From Thalassobius sp002708925 (GTDB taxonomy: Bacteria > Pseudomonadota > Alphaproteobacteria > Rhodobacterales > Rhodobacteraceae): DNA of 64,000 nucleotides. How positions within the stretch are numbered: the first letter of the stretch is position 1; each line of letters starts with the position of its first letter. Shown here in pieces: positions 7,455 through 15,054 of this stretch. The stretch lies in assembly GCF_049803795.1 (NCBI RefSeq), contig NZ_JBNAGJ010000004.1, forward strand, positions 186,001 to 250,000, in the 5' to 3' direction. Made by a program: the position numbers and the translations under genes. The notes under the pieces are model-generated. The model saw only the letters and a program-made list of their open reading frames with translations. It was not told the origin of the DNA and did no database searches.

Positions 7455-8161
7455 GCTGGCCGGTCTCTCCATGCGGCTGCGGCCTGTGCCTCCAGCGTTA
7501 GGGCGTCCTGTAGCGGCATTTCATGGCCCTGACGGGCCAGCCGCTTCAGCTCGGCGATGATTGCCGGATCGTGCTGGGCCATCTCTTGGGCCAGAGAGGT
7601 CGCGGCAGGCAGCAGATCGGGCAGAGGAGTCACTTGCTGGGCCAGGCCCCAGTTCAGAGCTGTCTGTGCGTCAATACGTGCGGCGGTCAGGTGCATCTGC
7701 TGGGCGCGGGGCAGCCCGATCCGGCGCGACAGCCGTTGCGACAGCCCCCAGCCGGGCAGAGCGCCGATCCGTGCGTGGGTGTCGGTAAAGCTGGCGGTGT
7801 CCGCAGCCAGAATCAGATCGCACCCCAGTGCCAGCTCCAGCCCGCCGGTGATGGCAAAACCGTTGATCGCCGCGATGACAGGGCAGTCACAGGCCGCCAG
7901 CGCCTGCATGGGGCAATCGGGCGCGGGGGTGCCTGCGGGGGCGGGGGGCGCTTTCATGTCCATACCAACGCAAAAAGCGCGCTGGCCTGCGCCCGTAAGC
8001 ACGATGGCGCGGCAGTCCGGATCCGCGTGCCCCTGCCGTATGGCCGCCGCCAGTTCGCTGCGCATCCGGCGCGACAAGGCATTCAAAACCTCGGGTCGGT
8101 TCAGCGTAATAACGGCGACCCGATCCTTCAGATCGTAGCGTATCGTTTCAAAGCGTTGCAT
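7451..8161 (-). CDS. Enoyl-CoA hydratase/isomerase family protein
   Basis: A 236-residue crotonase-fold protein. It shows the oxyanion-hole and CoA-binding signatures FCVGMDM (near 63-69) and GFAITGGLELALGCDLIL (101-118), with the first catalytic glutamate present (E109). The position of the second catalytic glutamate, normally in a QPE-like stretch, is histidine here (THARIG, H129), as in a subset of crotonases with uncertain reactions. A shortened loop follows residue 70. It is convergent with the dehydrogenase (4-bp overlap), and a joint role in beta-oxidation of the box product is possible but not shown. Confidence 0.82.
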   Translation of the reverse strand: MQRFETIRYDLKDRVAVITLNRPEVLNALSRRMRSELAAAIRQGHADPDCRAIVLTGAGQRAFCVGMDMKAPPAPAGTPAPDCPMQALAACDCPVIAAINGFAITGGLELALGCDLILAADTASFTDTHARIGALPGWGLSQRLSRRIGLPRAQQMHLTAARIDAQTALNWGLAQQVTPLPDLLPAATSLAQEMAQHDPAIIAELKRLARQGHEMPLQDALTLEAQAAAAWRDRPA

Positions 8162-8314
8162 GGGCGATCTCCGGCTTTTGACGCAGGAAATCGTTTTGGG
8201 CAGCGTCTGTCAAACGCGCTGTCGATGCGTGGGATTTCCCGGCTCAGAGACCTGTTGCACGGGGCGCGGGTCTTCTGCCCTAGGGCAGGTTAAACGACAA
8301 TTTTATAGAGGATT

Positions 8315-8390
8315 TGGTGGAGCCTAGCGGGATCGAACCGCTGACCTCCTGCATGCCATGCAGGCGCTCTCCCAGCTGAGCTAAGGCCCC
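8315..8390 (-). tRNA. tRNA-Ala(GGC)
   Basis: The 76-nt gene reads on the minus strand from 8390. It has a 7-bp acceptor stem (GGGGCCT with AGGCTCC), an anticodon loop ATGGCAT with anticodon GGC, a T-arm containing GGTTCGATCCC, and an encoded CCA end. Acceptor pair 3:70 is G:U, the classic alanine identity element. Confidence 0.97.
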
Positions 8391-8422
8391 AAACCTGTGG
8401 GCCATCTTGGCCCGTGCGCCGC

Positions 8423-8451
8423 TATCTATGGGAAGCCGGGGGCGGGATCAA
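8423..8451 (-). promoter_or_regulatory. Candidate sigma-70-type promoter of the tRNA-Ala gene
   Basis: On the minus strand TTGATC (8451-8446) is followed 17 bp later by TAGATA (8428-8423), ending about 32 bp before the mature tRNA 5' end. Spacing is ideal and the position fits a tRNA promoter. No experimental support. Confidence 0.5.
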
Positions 8452-8492
8452 GCGGAAAATTCCGCCCCTGGAAACTTTTTATGATGGCGCGA

Positions 8493-8816
8493 TTACGAGT
8501 CGTCGTTGTCGTCGGATGCAACGTCTGCCAGCTCGTCCAGCGAGACGTTATCATCGTCTTCATCATCCAGCAGATCGTCGTCCAGCTCGACATCGACGTC
8601 GTCGTCCAGAACATCGGCTTCGCTGTCGGATTCGGCTTCGCGCATTTTCTTGGTGGCCGCATCTTCGGCATCTGCGGCGATCATGCGGCTCTTGGTCGAG
8701 TCGGTTTCAACGATCTCGCCGGTATAGGGGCTGACGATCGGGTTTTTGTTCAGGTCATAAAACCGCTTGCCGGTGGTTGGGCAGACGCGTTTGGTGCCCC
8801 ATTCTTCCTTAGGCAT
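8493..8816 (-). CDS. TIGR02300 family (FYDLN acid) protein
   Basis: The start at 8816 (MPKEEWGTKR) is chosen because it has GAGGGG eight bases upstream and matches where the family begins; an in-frame ATG at 8864 would add 16 unconserved residues. The 107-residue product has a conserved N-terminal half containing the name-giving FYDLN motif (near residues 19-23) and a single CP pair that may be a degenerate zinc ribbon. It ends in an extremely acidic low-complexity tail rich in Asp and Glu. The family is widespread in Alphaproteobacteria and its function is unknown. It is followed by the tRNA-Ala gene on the same strand. Confidence 0.9.
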   Translation of the reverse strand: MPKEEWGTKRVCPTTGKRFYDLNKNPIVSPYTGEIVETDSTKSRMIAADAEDAATKKMREAESDSEADVLDDDVDVELDDDLLDDEDDDNVSLDELADVASDDNDDS

Positions 8817-8933
8817 GGGTAATCCCCTCTTGATCCATGTGGTCTTGTCGACGATCCGCGCCAACTGCCATAACAGGCCCTGTGTGTCAAAGGCTTTCGC
8901 GGCTTACAACAGGATTCGCAGACAGGAGGCGAT

Positions 8934-9620
8934 ATGGGACATCATGTCCTGCCCGGCAACCCCCCGATTTCGGTGCATTTGCGCAGATCCGCGCGGGCGC
9001 GGCGGATATCTTTGCGCGTGTCGGGGCTGGACGGGCGTGTGGTGATGACGCTGCCCCATGGTGTGCAGGAGGCCGAGGCGCTGGAATTCGCGCATGAAAA
9101 GGCTGACTGGATTCGCGGCCACCTGGGCCGGCAGCCCGATCTGATCCCGGTTGCCCCCGGCGTGGAAATCCCGGTCGAGGGGCAAATGCGGCGGCTGGAA
9201 ATGGTGCCGGGGCGGCGGGTCGTGCTGCAAGAGGACCGCCTGGGCCTGCCGGGTCAGGCCGAGCGCGCCGCCCCGCGTGTGCAGGGCTGGCTGCGCGAGC
9301 TGGCGCGTGATCGGCTGGCGGCGGCCTCGGATCATTTTGCGGCGCGTTTGGGGCGCGATTACACAGGTCTGACGATTCGCGATACGCGGTCGCGCTGGGG
9401 ATCGTGTTCGTCGCAGGGGCGGCTGATGTATTCGTGGCGGTTGATCATGGCTCCGCCCGAAATCCTGTCTTATGTCGCCGCGCATGAGGTGGCCCATCTG
9501 GCGGAGATGAACCACTCGCAGGCCTTCTGGGACACGGTGGCGCGCATTCATGGCCCGCATGAGACCGCGCGAAAATGGCTGCGCGATCAGGGCAGTTATT
9601 TGCATCGCTATCGGTTCTAG
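8934..9620 (+). CDS. YgjP-like (DUF45/M48-type) zinc metallopeptidase
   Basis: This 228-residue cytoplasmic protein carries the zinc-peptidase helix HEVAHLAEMNHSQAFW near residues 183-198 (HExxH plus a downstream MNH typical of YgjP/SprT-like DUF45 proteins). It also has the preceding family motif DTRSRWGSCSS near residues 151-161. There is no signal peptide. Substrates of this family are not established. It is divergent from the TIGR02300 gene and is followed 29 bp later by a GntR regulator on the same strand. Confidence 0.88.
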   Translation: MGHHVLPGNPPISVHLRRSARARRISLRVSGLDGRVVMTLPHGVQEAEALEFAHEKADWIRGHLGRQPDLIPVAPGVEIPVEGQMRRLEMVPGRRVVLQEDRLGLPGQAERAAPRVQGWLRELARDRLAAASDHFAARLGRDYTGLTIRDTRSRWGSCSSQGRLMYSWRLIMAPPEILSYVAAHEVAHLAEMNHSQAFWDTVARIHGPHETARKWLRDQGSYLHRYRF

Positions 9621-9637
9621 ATTGACGGCACCCCGAT

Positions 9638-9649
9638 TTGTGATCACAA
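9638..9649. promoter_or_regulatory. Perfect palindrome TTGTGATCACAA directly before a GntR-family gene
   Basis: A 12-bp perfect inverted repeat ends one base before the first possible start codon of the GntR/FCD regulator. GntR regulators usually bind short palindromes in their own promoters, so this is a strong candidate autoregulatory operator. The link is inferred from position. Confidence 0.55.
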
Positions 9650-10303
9650 GTGGCTATGCTCGTTTCGACCCGCCCAGATCCGAATACATCGGCGCATGAA
9701 CGCGTGTATCGCGGTTTGCGCGGCCGGATTCTGCATGGAGAGATCGCTCCGGGGGAGGCGCTGACCCTGCGCGGGGTGGGCCGCGAATTCGACGTGTCGA
9801 TGACTCCTGCGCGCGAGGCGGTGAACCGGCTGGTGGCCGAGGGGGCGTTGCAGATGTCCAGCTCGGGGCGGGTGTCCACCCCAGAGCTAAGCAATGAACG
9901 GATCGAGGAACTGGCGGTTCTGCGCGCCTTGCTAGAGGTCGAACTGGCCAGCCGCGCCCTGCCGCGGGCGCATATGGCGCTGATCGACCGGCTACAAAGC
10001 ATCAACAACACCGTGTCCGAGATGGTCACCAATCAGGATGCTGTCGGCTATATCCGCACGAATCTGGAATTTCACCGGACACTTTATCTGCGGGCGCAGG
10101 CCCCTGCGATGCTGGCCATGGCGGAAACGGTGTGGCTGCAACTGGGGCCGACGATGCGCGCGTTGTACGGCCGTCTGCGCCGCAAAGAGCCGCCGCAATA
10201 CCACCGGCTGATCATCGCCGCATTGAAGGCCGGGGACGAACCGGGGCTGCGCCTGGCGGTGCGCTCGGATGTCACGCAGGGTTTGAAGATGCTGGCCAGC
10301 TAG
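9650..10303 (+). CDS. GntR family transcriptional regulator (FadR/FCD subfamily)
   Basis: The 217-residue protein has a GntR winged helix near residues 15-78 (VGREFDVSMTPAREAVNRLVAEGAL) and an all-helical FCD effector domain from about residue 85, including the metal/ligand histidines of EFHRTLY (near 143-149) and PPQYHRLIIAAL (near 181-192). Members usually respond to organic acids. Start choice is uncertain: GTG 9650 or ATG 9656, neither with a clear ribosome site, and a palindrome abuts the start. The target genes are not apparent from context. Confidence 0.9.
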   Translation: MAMLVSTRPDPNTSAHERVYRGLRGRILHGEIAPGEALTLRGVGREFDVSMTPAREAVNRLVAEGALQMSSSGRVSTPELSNERIEELAVLRALLEVELASRALPRAHMALIDRLQSINNTVSEMVTNQDAVGYIRTNLEFHRTLYLRAQAPAMLAMAETVWLQLGPTMRALYGRLRRKEPPQYHRLIIAALKAGDEPGLRLAVRSDVTQGLKMLAS

Positions 10304-10343
10304 GCCCCTTGCGTCCCGGCAAAAACGGCGCAAGATCAGCGAC

Positions 10344-10910
10344 ATGACCGACTCGCATCCCAAGACCCAAGTCATTTTGAAATTCGCCGCGCTCTGCGCT
10401 TTGCTGGTGGGGTATTTCCTGTATCTGGGGCTGAAATACGATTTCGCAACCGGGGGCATCGCGGCTGGCCTGACCTGGAGCTTTTTCGTCCTGTGCACGC
10501 CCGTTGCCGATGCCGGGTTCCTGCTGGATTTCCCGCTTCGCCTGCTGTTTGGCATTCGCATGGTCCTGTCCGAGCTGGCCGTCTGGGCCATCGCCATCGG
10601 GCTGAACGCCGCAGTGCTGTTCTGGGCGCCGCAGTATTATGAGACGACGCTGCTGACGCGGCTGCTGCACCAGATTGTCCTGACGCCCTGGCCCTATTGG
10701 GGGATCGTTGTGCTGTCTGTGGCCGGGACTTTCCTGTCCATCCGTTTCGGAGACGAGCTGATGGATGTGCTGCACCACCGCGACCGCGCGTTTTTCCACG
10801 CGCATCACTTCAAACACGAACTGATCCTGATCGTGTTCTTTGTCGCGGTGCTGTTTGGCTACTACCGTCTGATCGCCTCGTTGGGGATCGAGGCGATCAT
10901 CCACAGTTAG
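10344..10910 (+). CDS. Integral membrane protein with a cytoplasmic or periplasmic histidine cluster
   Basis: I do not recognise a named family. The 188-residue product has about five hydrophobic segments (approximately residues 11-29, 38-55, 74-95, 112-133 and 160-178). Between the last two lies a strikingly charged, His-rich stretch, HHRDRAFFHAHHFKHE (144-159), with six histidines in sixteen residues, suggesting metal or haem binding. It shares a 4-bp overlap with the convergent accA stop. Function is unknown. Confidence 0.8.
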   Translation: MTDSHPKTQVILKFAALCALLVGYFLYLGLKYDFATGGIAAGLTWSFFVLCTPVADAGFLLDFPLRLLFGIRMVLSELAVWAIAIGLNAAVLFWAPQYYETTLLTRLLHQIVLTPWPYWGIVVLSVAGTFLSIRFGDELMDVLHHRDRAFFHAHHFKHELILIVFFVAVLFGYYRLIASLGIEAIIHS

Positions 10911-11869
10911 GCCGCCAGGCCCTTCTTGCCCAGTTCCAGGAATTTGGTGCGGCGATCCGCAATCAGTTTCTTGCCGGATTTTCCGTTCAGCTCGGCCAGC
11001 ATCTGCGCGATCTGCTTGCCCACATCGGCAATGATCCGGGGGCGATCGCGATGCGCGCCACCCATGGGTTCGGGGATGATGCGATCGCAGACGCCCAGGT
11101 TTTTCAGATCCTGCGCAGTCAGGCGCAGGGCCTCGGCGGCTTCGCGCATTTTGTCGGCGTCTTTCCACAGGATCGAGGCGCAGCCTTCGGGCGAGATCAC
11201 GGAATAAACCGAATGTTCCAGCATCGCCACGCGGTTCGCCGTGGCAAAGGCCACAGCCCCACCCGAGCCGCCCTCGCCAATGATCACGCTGACCAGAGGC
11301 ACGCCGATTTGCAGGCATTTTTCGGTGCTGCGGGCGATGGCCTCGGATTGGCCGCGCTCTTCTGCGCCCTTGCCCGGATAGGCCCCGGCAGTGTCCACCA
11401 GGGTGATCACCGGCAGGCCGAATTTATCGGCCATCTCCATCAGGCGGACGGCCTTGCGATAGCCCTCGGGGCGGGCCATGCCGAAATTCCGTTCGATCCG
11501 GGATTTGGTGTCATTGCCCTTTTCATGGCCGATCACCATGACGGGGGTGTCCTCGAACCGGGCCAGCCCGCCCATGACGGCGTGATCGTCGGCAAAGTTC
11601 CGGTCCCCGGCCAGGGGAGTGTATTCGGTGAACAGCGCGTCGATATAGTCCTTGCAATGCGGACGTTCGGGGTGACGGGCCACCTGACATTTGCGCCAGG
11701 GGGTCAGGTTCTTGTACAGATCCCGCAGCAGCTCGTCGGCTTTTTTGTCCAGCGCGGCGGCCTGGTCCTCGATGTCCATTTCCTCGTTCTGGCGGGCCAT
11801 GGCCCGCAGCTCTTCGGCCTTGCCTTCGATTTCTGCCAGCGGGCGTTCAAAGTCGAGGTAGTTGGTCAT
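10907..11869 (-). CDS. accA: Acetyl-CoA carboxylase carboxyltransferase subunit alpha
   Basis: AccA forms, with AccD, the carboxyltransferase that moves the carboxyl group from biotin to acetyl-CoA, the first step of fatty acid synthesis. The 320-residue protein begins MTNYLDFERPLAEIE, matching the family N-terminus; GGAG eight bases upstream supports 11869 rather than an upstream ATG. Signatures include GHEKGNDTKSRIERNFGM and GEGGSGGAVAFA with the oxyanion glycines, and SPEGCASILWKD. It stands alone, as is usual for accA in many Alphaproteobacteria, and converges with the preceding membrane-protein gene. Confidence 0.97.
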   Translation of the reverse strand: MTNYLDFERPLAEIEGKAEELRAMARQNEEMDIEDQAAALDKKADELLRDLYKNLTPWRKCQVARHPERPHCKDYIDALFTEYTPLAGDRNFADDHAVMGGLARFEDTPVMVIGHEKGNDTKSRIERNFGMARPEGYRKAVRLMEMADKFGLPVITLVDTAGAYPGKGAEERGQSEAIARSTEKCLQIGVPLVSVIIGEGGSGGAVAFATANRVAMLEHSVYSVISPEGCASILWKDADKMREAAEALRLTAQDLKNLGVCDRIIPEPMGGAHRDRPRIIADVGKQIAQMLAELNGKSGKKLIADRRTKFLELGKKGLAA

Positions 11870-11971
11870 GCATCGTTCTCCACCGTGGTTGGGGTGATAT
11901 ATGGCTTCCCCAGCGTCCGGATGCAACACAGCATGATTTCAGGGCTGCAATTCGGGCCAGAGGCGTGCGGC

Positions 11972-12589
11972 CTATAGCTGCGACAGCCCAGCCTTGAGCG
12001 CCAGTACCGGCGAGGCCAGCACCGGCACGTTCAGATCCGACAGCAACATCGCCGCCCCCGCCATCGAGGCCTGGGCCAGCACAACCGCGCGTATCCCACT
12101 GCGCTGCGTCAGGGCGGCACGAATATCCATCGCGATCCCGCGGGCAAAAGCATGAGGCCGCCCGGATTCGAACAAAGGCCAGTGCCGGTCCAGCAACAGG
12201 GGCGCGATCTGATAGGGGCTGCGCGCCTTCTCCATTTCCTCGCGCAGCAGATCGTTGCTGGGGGTCTCGGTAGATTTGAGCGCATAGGCCAGCAGCACAT
12301 CTCCGGCGGTTTCGGCCGCCCGCTGCATCATCGGCCGGTCGATGCGGATGGCCCCTGCTTCTTCGGCCACTTTGCCAAGGGTGGTACAGGTGCAAATCAC
12401 CGGGGTTTCGATGGCCTCAATCTCGGCGGTGATTTCTGCTTCCAGGTCAGAATCAATGCCGGATTGCGCCCGTTCCAGCCAATCCTTGCGAACGATGTGC
12501 TCAATCTCGGTGCCCGGAGTGATCCGGTCCCTCAGGCCGTCAAACGTGGCGCAATGGACATGAGCCGTATGCAAACAAGTCAGGTGCAT
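11972..12589 (-). CDS. Asp/Glu racemase-like family protein
   Basis: The 205-residue protein resembles the aspartate/glutamate/hydantoin racemase superfamily. The N-terminal catalytic-type motif is TPVICTCTTLG (C66 and C68), and the second-half motif is VVLAQASMAGA near residues 167-177. In two-cysteine racemases the second half supplies another cysteine; here a glutamine sits at that place, so true racemisation is doubtful. It is 10 bp upstream of the LysE exporter stop on the same strand and may be co-transcribed after it. The substrate is unknown. Confidence 0.62.
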   Translation of the reverse strand: MHLTCLHTAHVHCATFDGLRDRITPGTEIEHIVRKDWLERAQSGIDSDLEAEITAEIEAIETPVICTCTTLGKVAEEAGAIRIDRPMMQRAAETAGDVLLAYALKSTETPSNDLLREEMEKARSPYQIAPLLLDRHWPLFESGRPHAFARGIAMDIRAALTQRSGIRAVVLAQASMAGAAMLLSDLNVPVLASPVLALKAGLSQL

Positions 12590-12598
12590 TCCCCCACG

Positions 12599-13186
12599 TT
12601 ACATGACCGGAACCAGAGTCGCCACAAGAAGTAGCGCCATCGTCCAATTGAATGCGATCAGCCGACGGTGGCTGGACAGGATGCGCCGCATCTGCTGCCC
12701 CAGAACAGTCCAGGTGCTGACGCTGGGCAGGTTGATCATGCCAAAAACCCCGCCCACCAGCAGGATCGACACAAACGTCCGCTCGGGCGCATAAAGCGTG
12801 ATCGCGGTCAGCGCCATCTGCCAGGCCTTGGGGTTGACCCACTGAAACAATGCAGCCTCAATGAATCTCATCGGGCGTCCCTGAGCGGCACGTGTGTCGG
12901 GCATCTCTGACGTGGCGATCTTCCAGGCCAGCCACAACAGATAGGCCATGCCCGCGTATTTCAGAATCACATAGCTCAGCGGCAGAGCATCGAAAACCTG
13001 CATCAGCCCCAGGCCCACGACGATCACCATCACCGTAAACCCGATCCCGATCCCCAGCATATGCGGAATGGAGCGGCGAAATCCGTAATTCGCCCCCGAC
13101 GCCATCAGCATCAGGTTGTTCGGTCCGGGCGTGATCGAAGTCACAAAGGCAAATCCCGCAAGCGCGGTCAGTATGTCATAACTCAT
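12599..13186 (-). CDS. LysE/RhtB family amino-acid exporter
   Basis: A 195-residue inner-membrane protein with about six hydrophobic segments and the family N-terminal signature FVTSITPGPNNLMLMASG near residues 13-30, as well as the central FQWVNPKAW near residue 118. Proteins of this family export amino acids or homoserine lactones. The start at 13186 (MSYDIL) is preferred over an upstream ATG at 13246, which would overlap the divergent regulator's promoter. It faces away from an Lrp/AsnC gene 72 bp off, the classic regulator-exporter pair in which the Lrp protein senses the exported amino acid. Confidence 0.93.
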   Translation of the reverse strand: MSYDILTALAGFAFVTSITPGPNNLMLMASGANYGFRRSIPHMLGIGIGFTVMVIVVGLGLMQVFDALPLSYVILKYAGMAYLLWLAWKIATSEMPDTRAAQGRPMRFIEAALFQWVNPKAWQMALTAITLYAPERTFVSILLVGGVFGMINLPSVSTWTVLGQQMRRILSSHRRLIAFNWTMALLLVATLVPVM

Positions 13187-13258
13187 TGCACTTGAATATT
13201 GCGGAACTGACGCATTGAAATTGAAAACTTGACGATCATCAGGCAAAATTCACAACAA

Positions 13259-13711
13259 ATGACGAAGATAGACCATAAAAATCAGGAAATATTGCGCCAC
13301 CTGTCTCGGGATGGGCGGATCAGTAACCTTGAACTGGCCGAGCGCGTCGGCCTGTCGCCATCGGCCTGCCTGCGCCGGGTACAAGAGCTCGAGCGCGCCG
13401 GGGTGATTTCGGGCTACCGTGCCGTGCTGAACCCGCAGGCCATGGGGGTGGGGTTCGTGGCCTATGTCACGGTGGGGCTCAGCAGGCACACCAAAGACGC
13501 ACAGGAAAGCTTCGAACGCTCCATCGCACTGGCCCCCGAGGTCCGTGAATGTCACAACATCACCGGCGAGCGCGAATACCTTCTGCGCATCGAGGCCGCC
13601 GATCTGGTGGCCTACAAACGGTTCCACACTGACGTTCTGGGCACTTTGCCTCAGGTGGCGGCGATCACCTCTTTTGTCGTGATGGGCTCCCCCAAGGACG
13701 ACCGCGCCTGA
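13259..13711 (+). CDS. Lrp/AsnC family transcriptional regulator
   Basis: The 150-residue protein has an N-terminal winged helix (DHKNQEILRHLSRDGRISNLELAERVGLSP region, residues 5-40) and a C-terminal RAM ligand-binding domain with ECHNITGEREYLLRIEA. It starts at the ATG 13259; a TTG 30 bp upstream is in frame but lacks support. It is divergently arranged with the LysE exporter and probably controls it in response to an amino acid. The intergenic 72 bp is AT-rich, as Lrp sites often are. Confidence 0.93.
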   Translation: MTKIDHKNQEILRHLSRDGRISNLELAERVGLSPSACLRRVQELERAGVISGYRAVLNPQAMGVGFVAYVTVGLSRHTKDAQESFERSIALAPEVRECHNITGEREYLLRIEAADLVAYKRFHTDVLGTLPQVAAITSFVVMGSPKDDRA

Positions 13712-13715
13712 CCCG

Positions 13716-13737
13716 CTTCTTTGCTCTTCAAATACTC
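13716..13737 (-). repeat. GAGTATTTG intergenic repeat, copy A
   Basis: Read on the minus strand this begins GAGTATTTG, continues with a variable centre, and ends AAAGAAG, like three other copies in the window (16099, 19258, 41942). It lies 5 bp after the Lrp stop, in the gap before the malyl-CoA lyase terminator. It is not coding. Confidence 0.6.
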
Positions 13738-13762
13738 AAATGGGCGCTACGGCGGCGGCAAG

Positions 13763-13790
13763 AAAAAAAAGGGGGCCGCTCAGGCCCCCT
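13763..13790 (-). terminator. Intrinsic terminator of the malyl-CoA lyase gene
   Basis: A perfect 7-bp stem (GGGGGCC 13771-13777 with GGCCCCC 13783-13789) is followed, in the minus-strand direction, by eight T residues (complement of the A-run 13763-13770). It sits 26 bp beyond the stop of the minus-strand lyase gene. Confidence 0.85.
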
Positions 13791-13815
13791 TTCCCAATTC
13801 TTATGGCGCTCGGTC

Positions 13816-14775
13816 TTAGCTGTTTGCGATCAGCTCGGCCTGGGCGACGATCACCTCAGCCTGTTTGATCGAGGCGATGTCCACCAAACGCCCCTTGTAA
13901 ACCGTCGCGCCTTCGCCATTGGCCTTGGCTTGCTCCATCGCGGCCAGAATCTCGCGCGCTTCGGTGACGTCTTCCTCCGACGGGGTGAACACCTGGTTGG
14001 CCAGCGCGATCTGCTTGGGGTGGATCGCCCATTTGCCCACCATGCCCAGCGTGGCCGAGCGTTTCGCCTGCGCGATATAGCCCTCATCATCCGAGAAATC
14101 GCCAAAGGGCCCGTCCACCGGCAGAACGCCATGGGTGCGGCAGGCGGCAACGATGGCGGCCTGCGCCCAGTGCCACGGATCGGACCAGTGCTTCACGCCG
14201 TCGCGCAGCATGTAGTAGTTTTCCTGCGTGCCGCCGATGCCGGTGGTCTGCATCCCCATCGAGGCCGCGAAATCCGCAGCGCCCAGCGACATGGCCACCA
14301 GACGCGGCGAGGCGGCGGCGATTTCCTCGACATGAGCGATGCCGGCAGCCGATTCGATGATCACCTCGAAGTTGATCTTCTTGGTGCGGCCCTTTGCGGC
14401 CTCGATCGCGGTGACCAGCGCGTCCACGGCATAGATGTCCTCGGCGCAGCCGACCTTGGGGATCATGATCTGATCCAGGCGTTCACCTGCCTGTTCCAGC
14501 AGATCCACGACGTCCTTGTACCAATAGGGTGTGTCCAAAGAGTTAATGCGCACCGACAGGGTTTTGTTGCCCCAGTCATATTCGCTGATCGCCTGAATGA
14601 TATTGGCGCGGGCGGCGTCTTTGTCAGAGGGCGCAACCGAATCTTCGAGATCCAGGTTGATCACGTCCGCCGCCGAGGCGGCCATCTTTGCAAACAATTT
14701 GGTGTTCGAGCCCGGTCCAAACAGCTGGCAGCGGTTCGGGCGGGCAATCGGCGTGGGCTGAAGGCGGAAGCTCAT
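13816..14775 (-). CDS. mcl1: L-malyl-CoA/beta-methylmalyl-CoA lyase (CitE/HpcH superfamily)
   Basis: This 319-residue enzyme cleaves malyl-CoA to acetyl-CoA and glyoxylate and beta-methylmalyl-CoA to propionyl-CoA and glyoxylate, steps of the ethylmalonyl-CoA route of acetate assimilation in Rhodobacteraceae. Visible features are the N-terminal RPNRCQLFGPGSNTKLFAKM region (residues 13-32), the acidic metal-site stretch LDLEDSVAPSDKDAAR near residue 41, FEVIIESAAGIAHVEEI with the Mg2+-binding glutamate, and AIHPKQIALA near 252. The gene is monocistronic with its own terminator. Its promoter region, shared with divergent dgcN, is rich in palindromes. Confidence 0.92.
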   Translation of the reverse strand: MSFRLQPTPIARPNRCQLFGPGSNTKLFAKMAASAADVINLDLEDSVAPSDKDAARANIIQAISEYDWGNKTLSVRINSLDTPYWYKDVVDLLEQAGERLDQIMIPKVGCAEDIYAVDALVTAIEAAKGRTKKINFEVIIESAAGIAHVEEIAAASPRLVAMSLGAADFAASMGMQTTGIGGTQENYYMLRDGVKHWSDPWHWAQAAIVAACRTHGVLPVDGPFGDFSDDEGYIAQAKRSATLGMVGKWAIHPKQIALANQVFTPSEEDVTEAREILAAMEQAKANGEGATVYKGRLVDIASIKQAEVIVAQAELIANS

Positions 14776-14797
14776 GTGCAGACCTTTCGGGTAAGGA

Positions 14798-14809
14798 AAT
14801 TACGTAATT
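14798..14809. promoter_or_regulatory. Palindrome AATTACGTAATT upstream of malyl-CoA lyase
   Basis: A 12-bp perfect palindrome 23 bp upstream of the lyase start. It is close enough to the start to overlap the transcription start, as a repressor site would. The binding protein is unknown. Confidence 0.4.
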
Positions 14810-14834
14810 CTGGTGGTGAGGGTTATTAAATTGC

Positions 14835-14846
14835 GCGAATATTCGC
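14835..14846. promoter_or_regulatory. Palindrome GCGAATATTCGC in the mcl1-dgcN divergent region
   Basis: Perfect 12-bp palindrome, also embedded in TTGCG-N8-CGCAA (14831-14848). Sits 60 bp upstream of the lyase start and could be an operator for either divergent gene. Confidence 0.4.
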
Positions 14847-14924
14847 AAGCTTATTTTGCGACTGCGGCACATCATGCCGCGCTGCGGCGTGTGCGGGGTA
14901 TGGTGCCCATGGGGCAGAGGGGAT

Positions 14925-14956
14925 TTCTTCGAAATTTCGGGGGCAAATTCGAAGAA
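14925..14956. promoter_or_regulatory. Inverted repeat TTCTTCGAA-N14-TTCGAAGAA
   Basis: Two perfect 9-bp arms (14925-14933 and 14948-14956) have centres 23 bp apart, about two helical turns, in the mcl1-dgcN intergenic region. A single TTTGCAAA (14987-14994), the core bound by PccR-type short-chain acyl-CoA regulators in Rhodobacter, lies 30 bp further on. Which gene each serves is unknown. Confidence 0.45.
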
Positions 14957-15054
14957 TCTTGCGCTTGTGGCGAATCCGCTTCTGCATTTGCAAACACTTG
15001 CCCGTCTGAAACCGGAACACTTGGCGGTGACAAATATCCGCAAAGGGCCGTGAC

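Noticed and set aside
8452..8465. GCGGAAAATTCCGC as a terminator of the TIGR02300 gene
   Set aside because: The stem would be only five base pairs and it overlaps the tRNA promoter region; no T-run follows in a useful direction.
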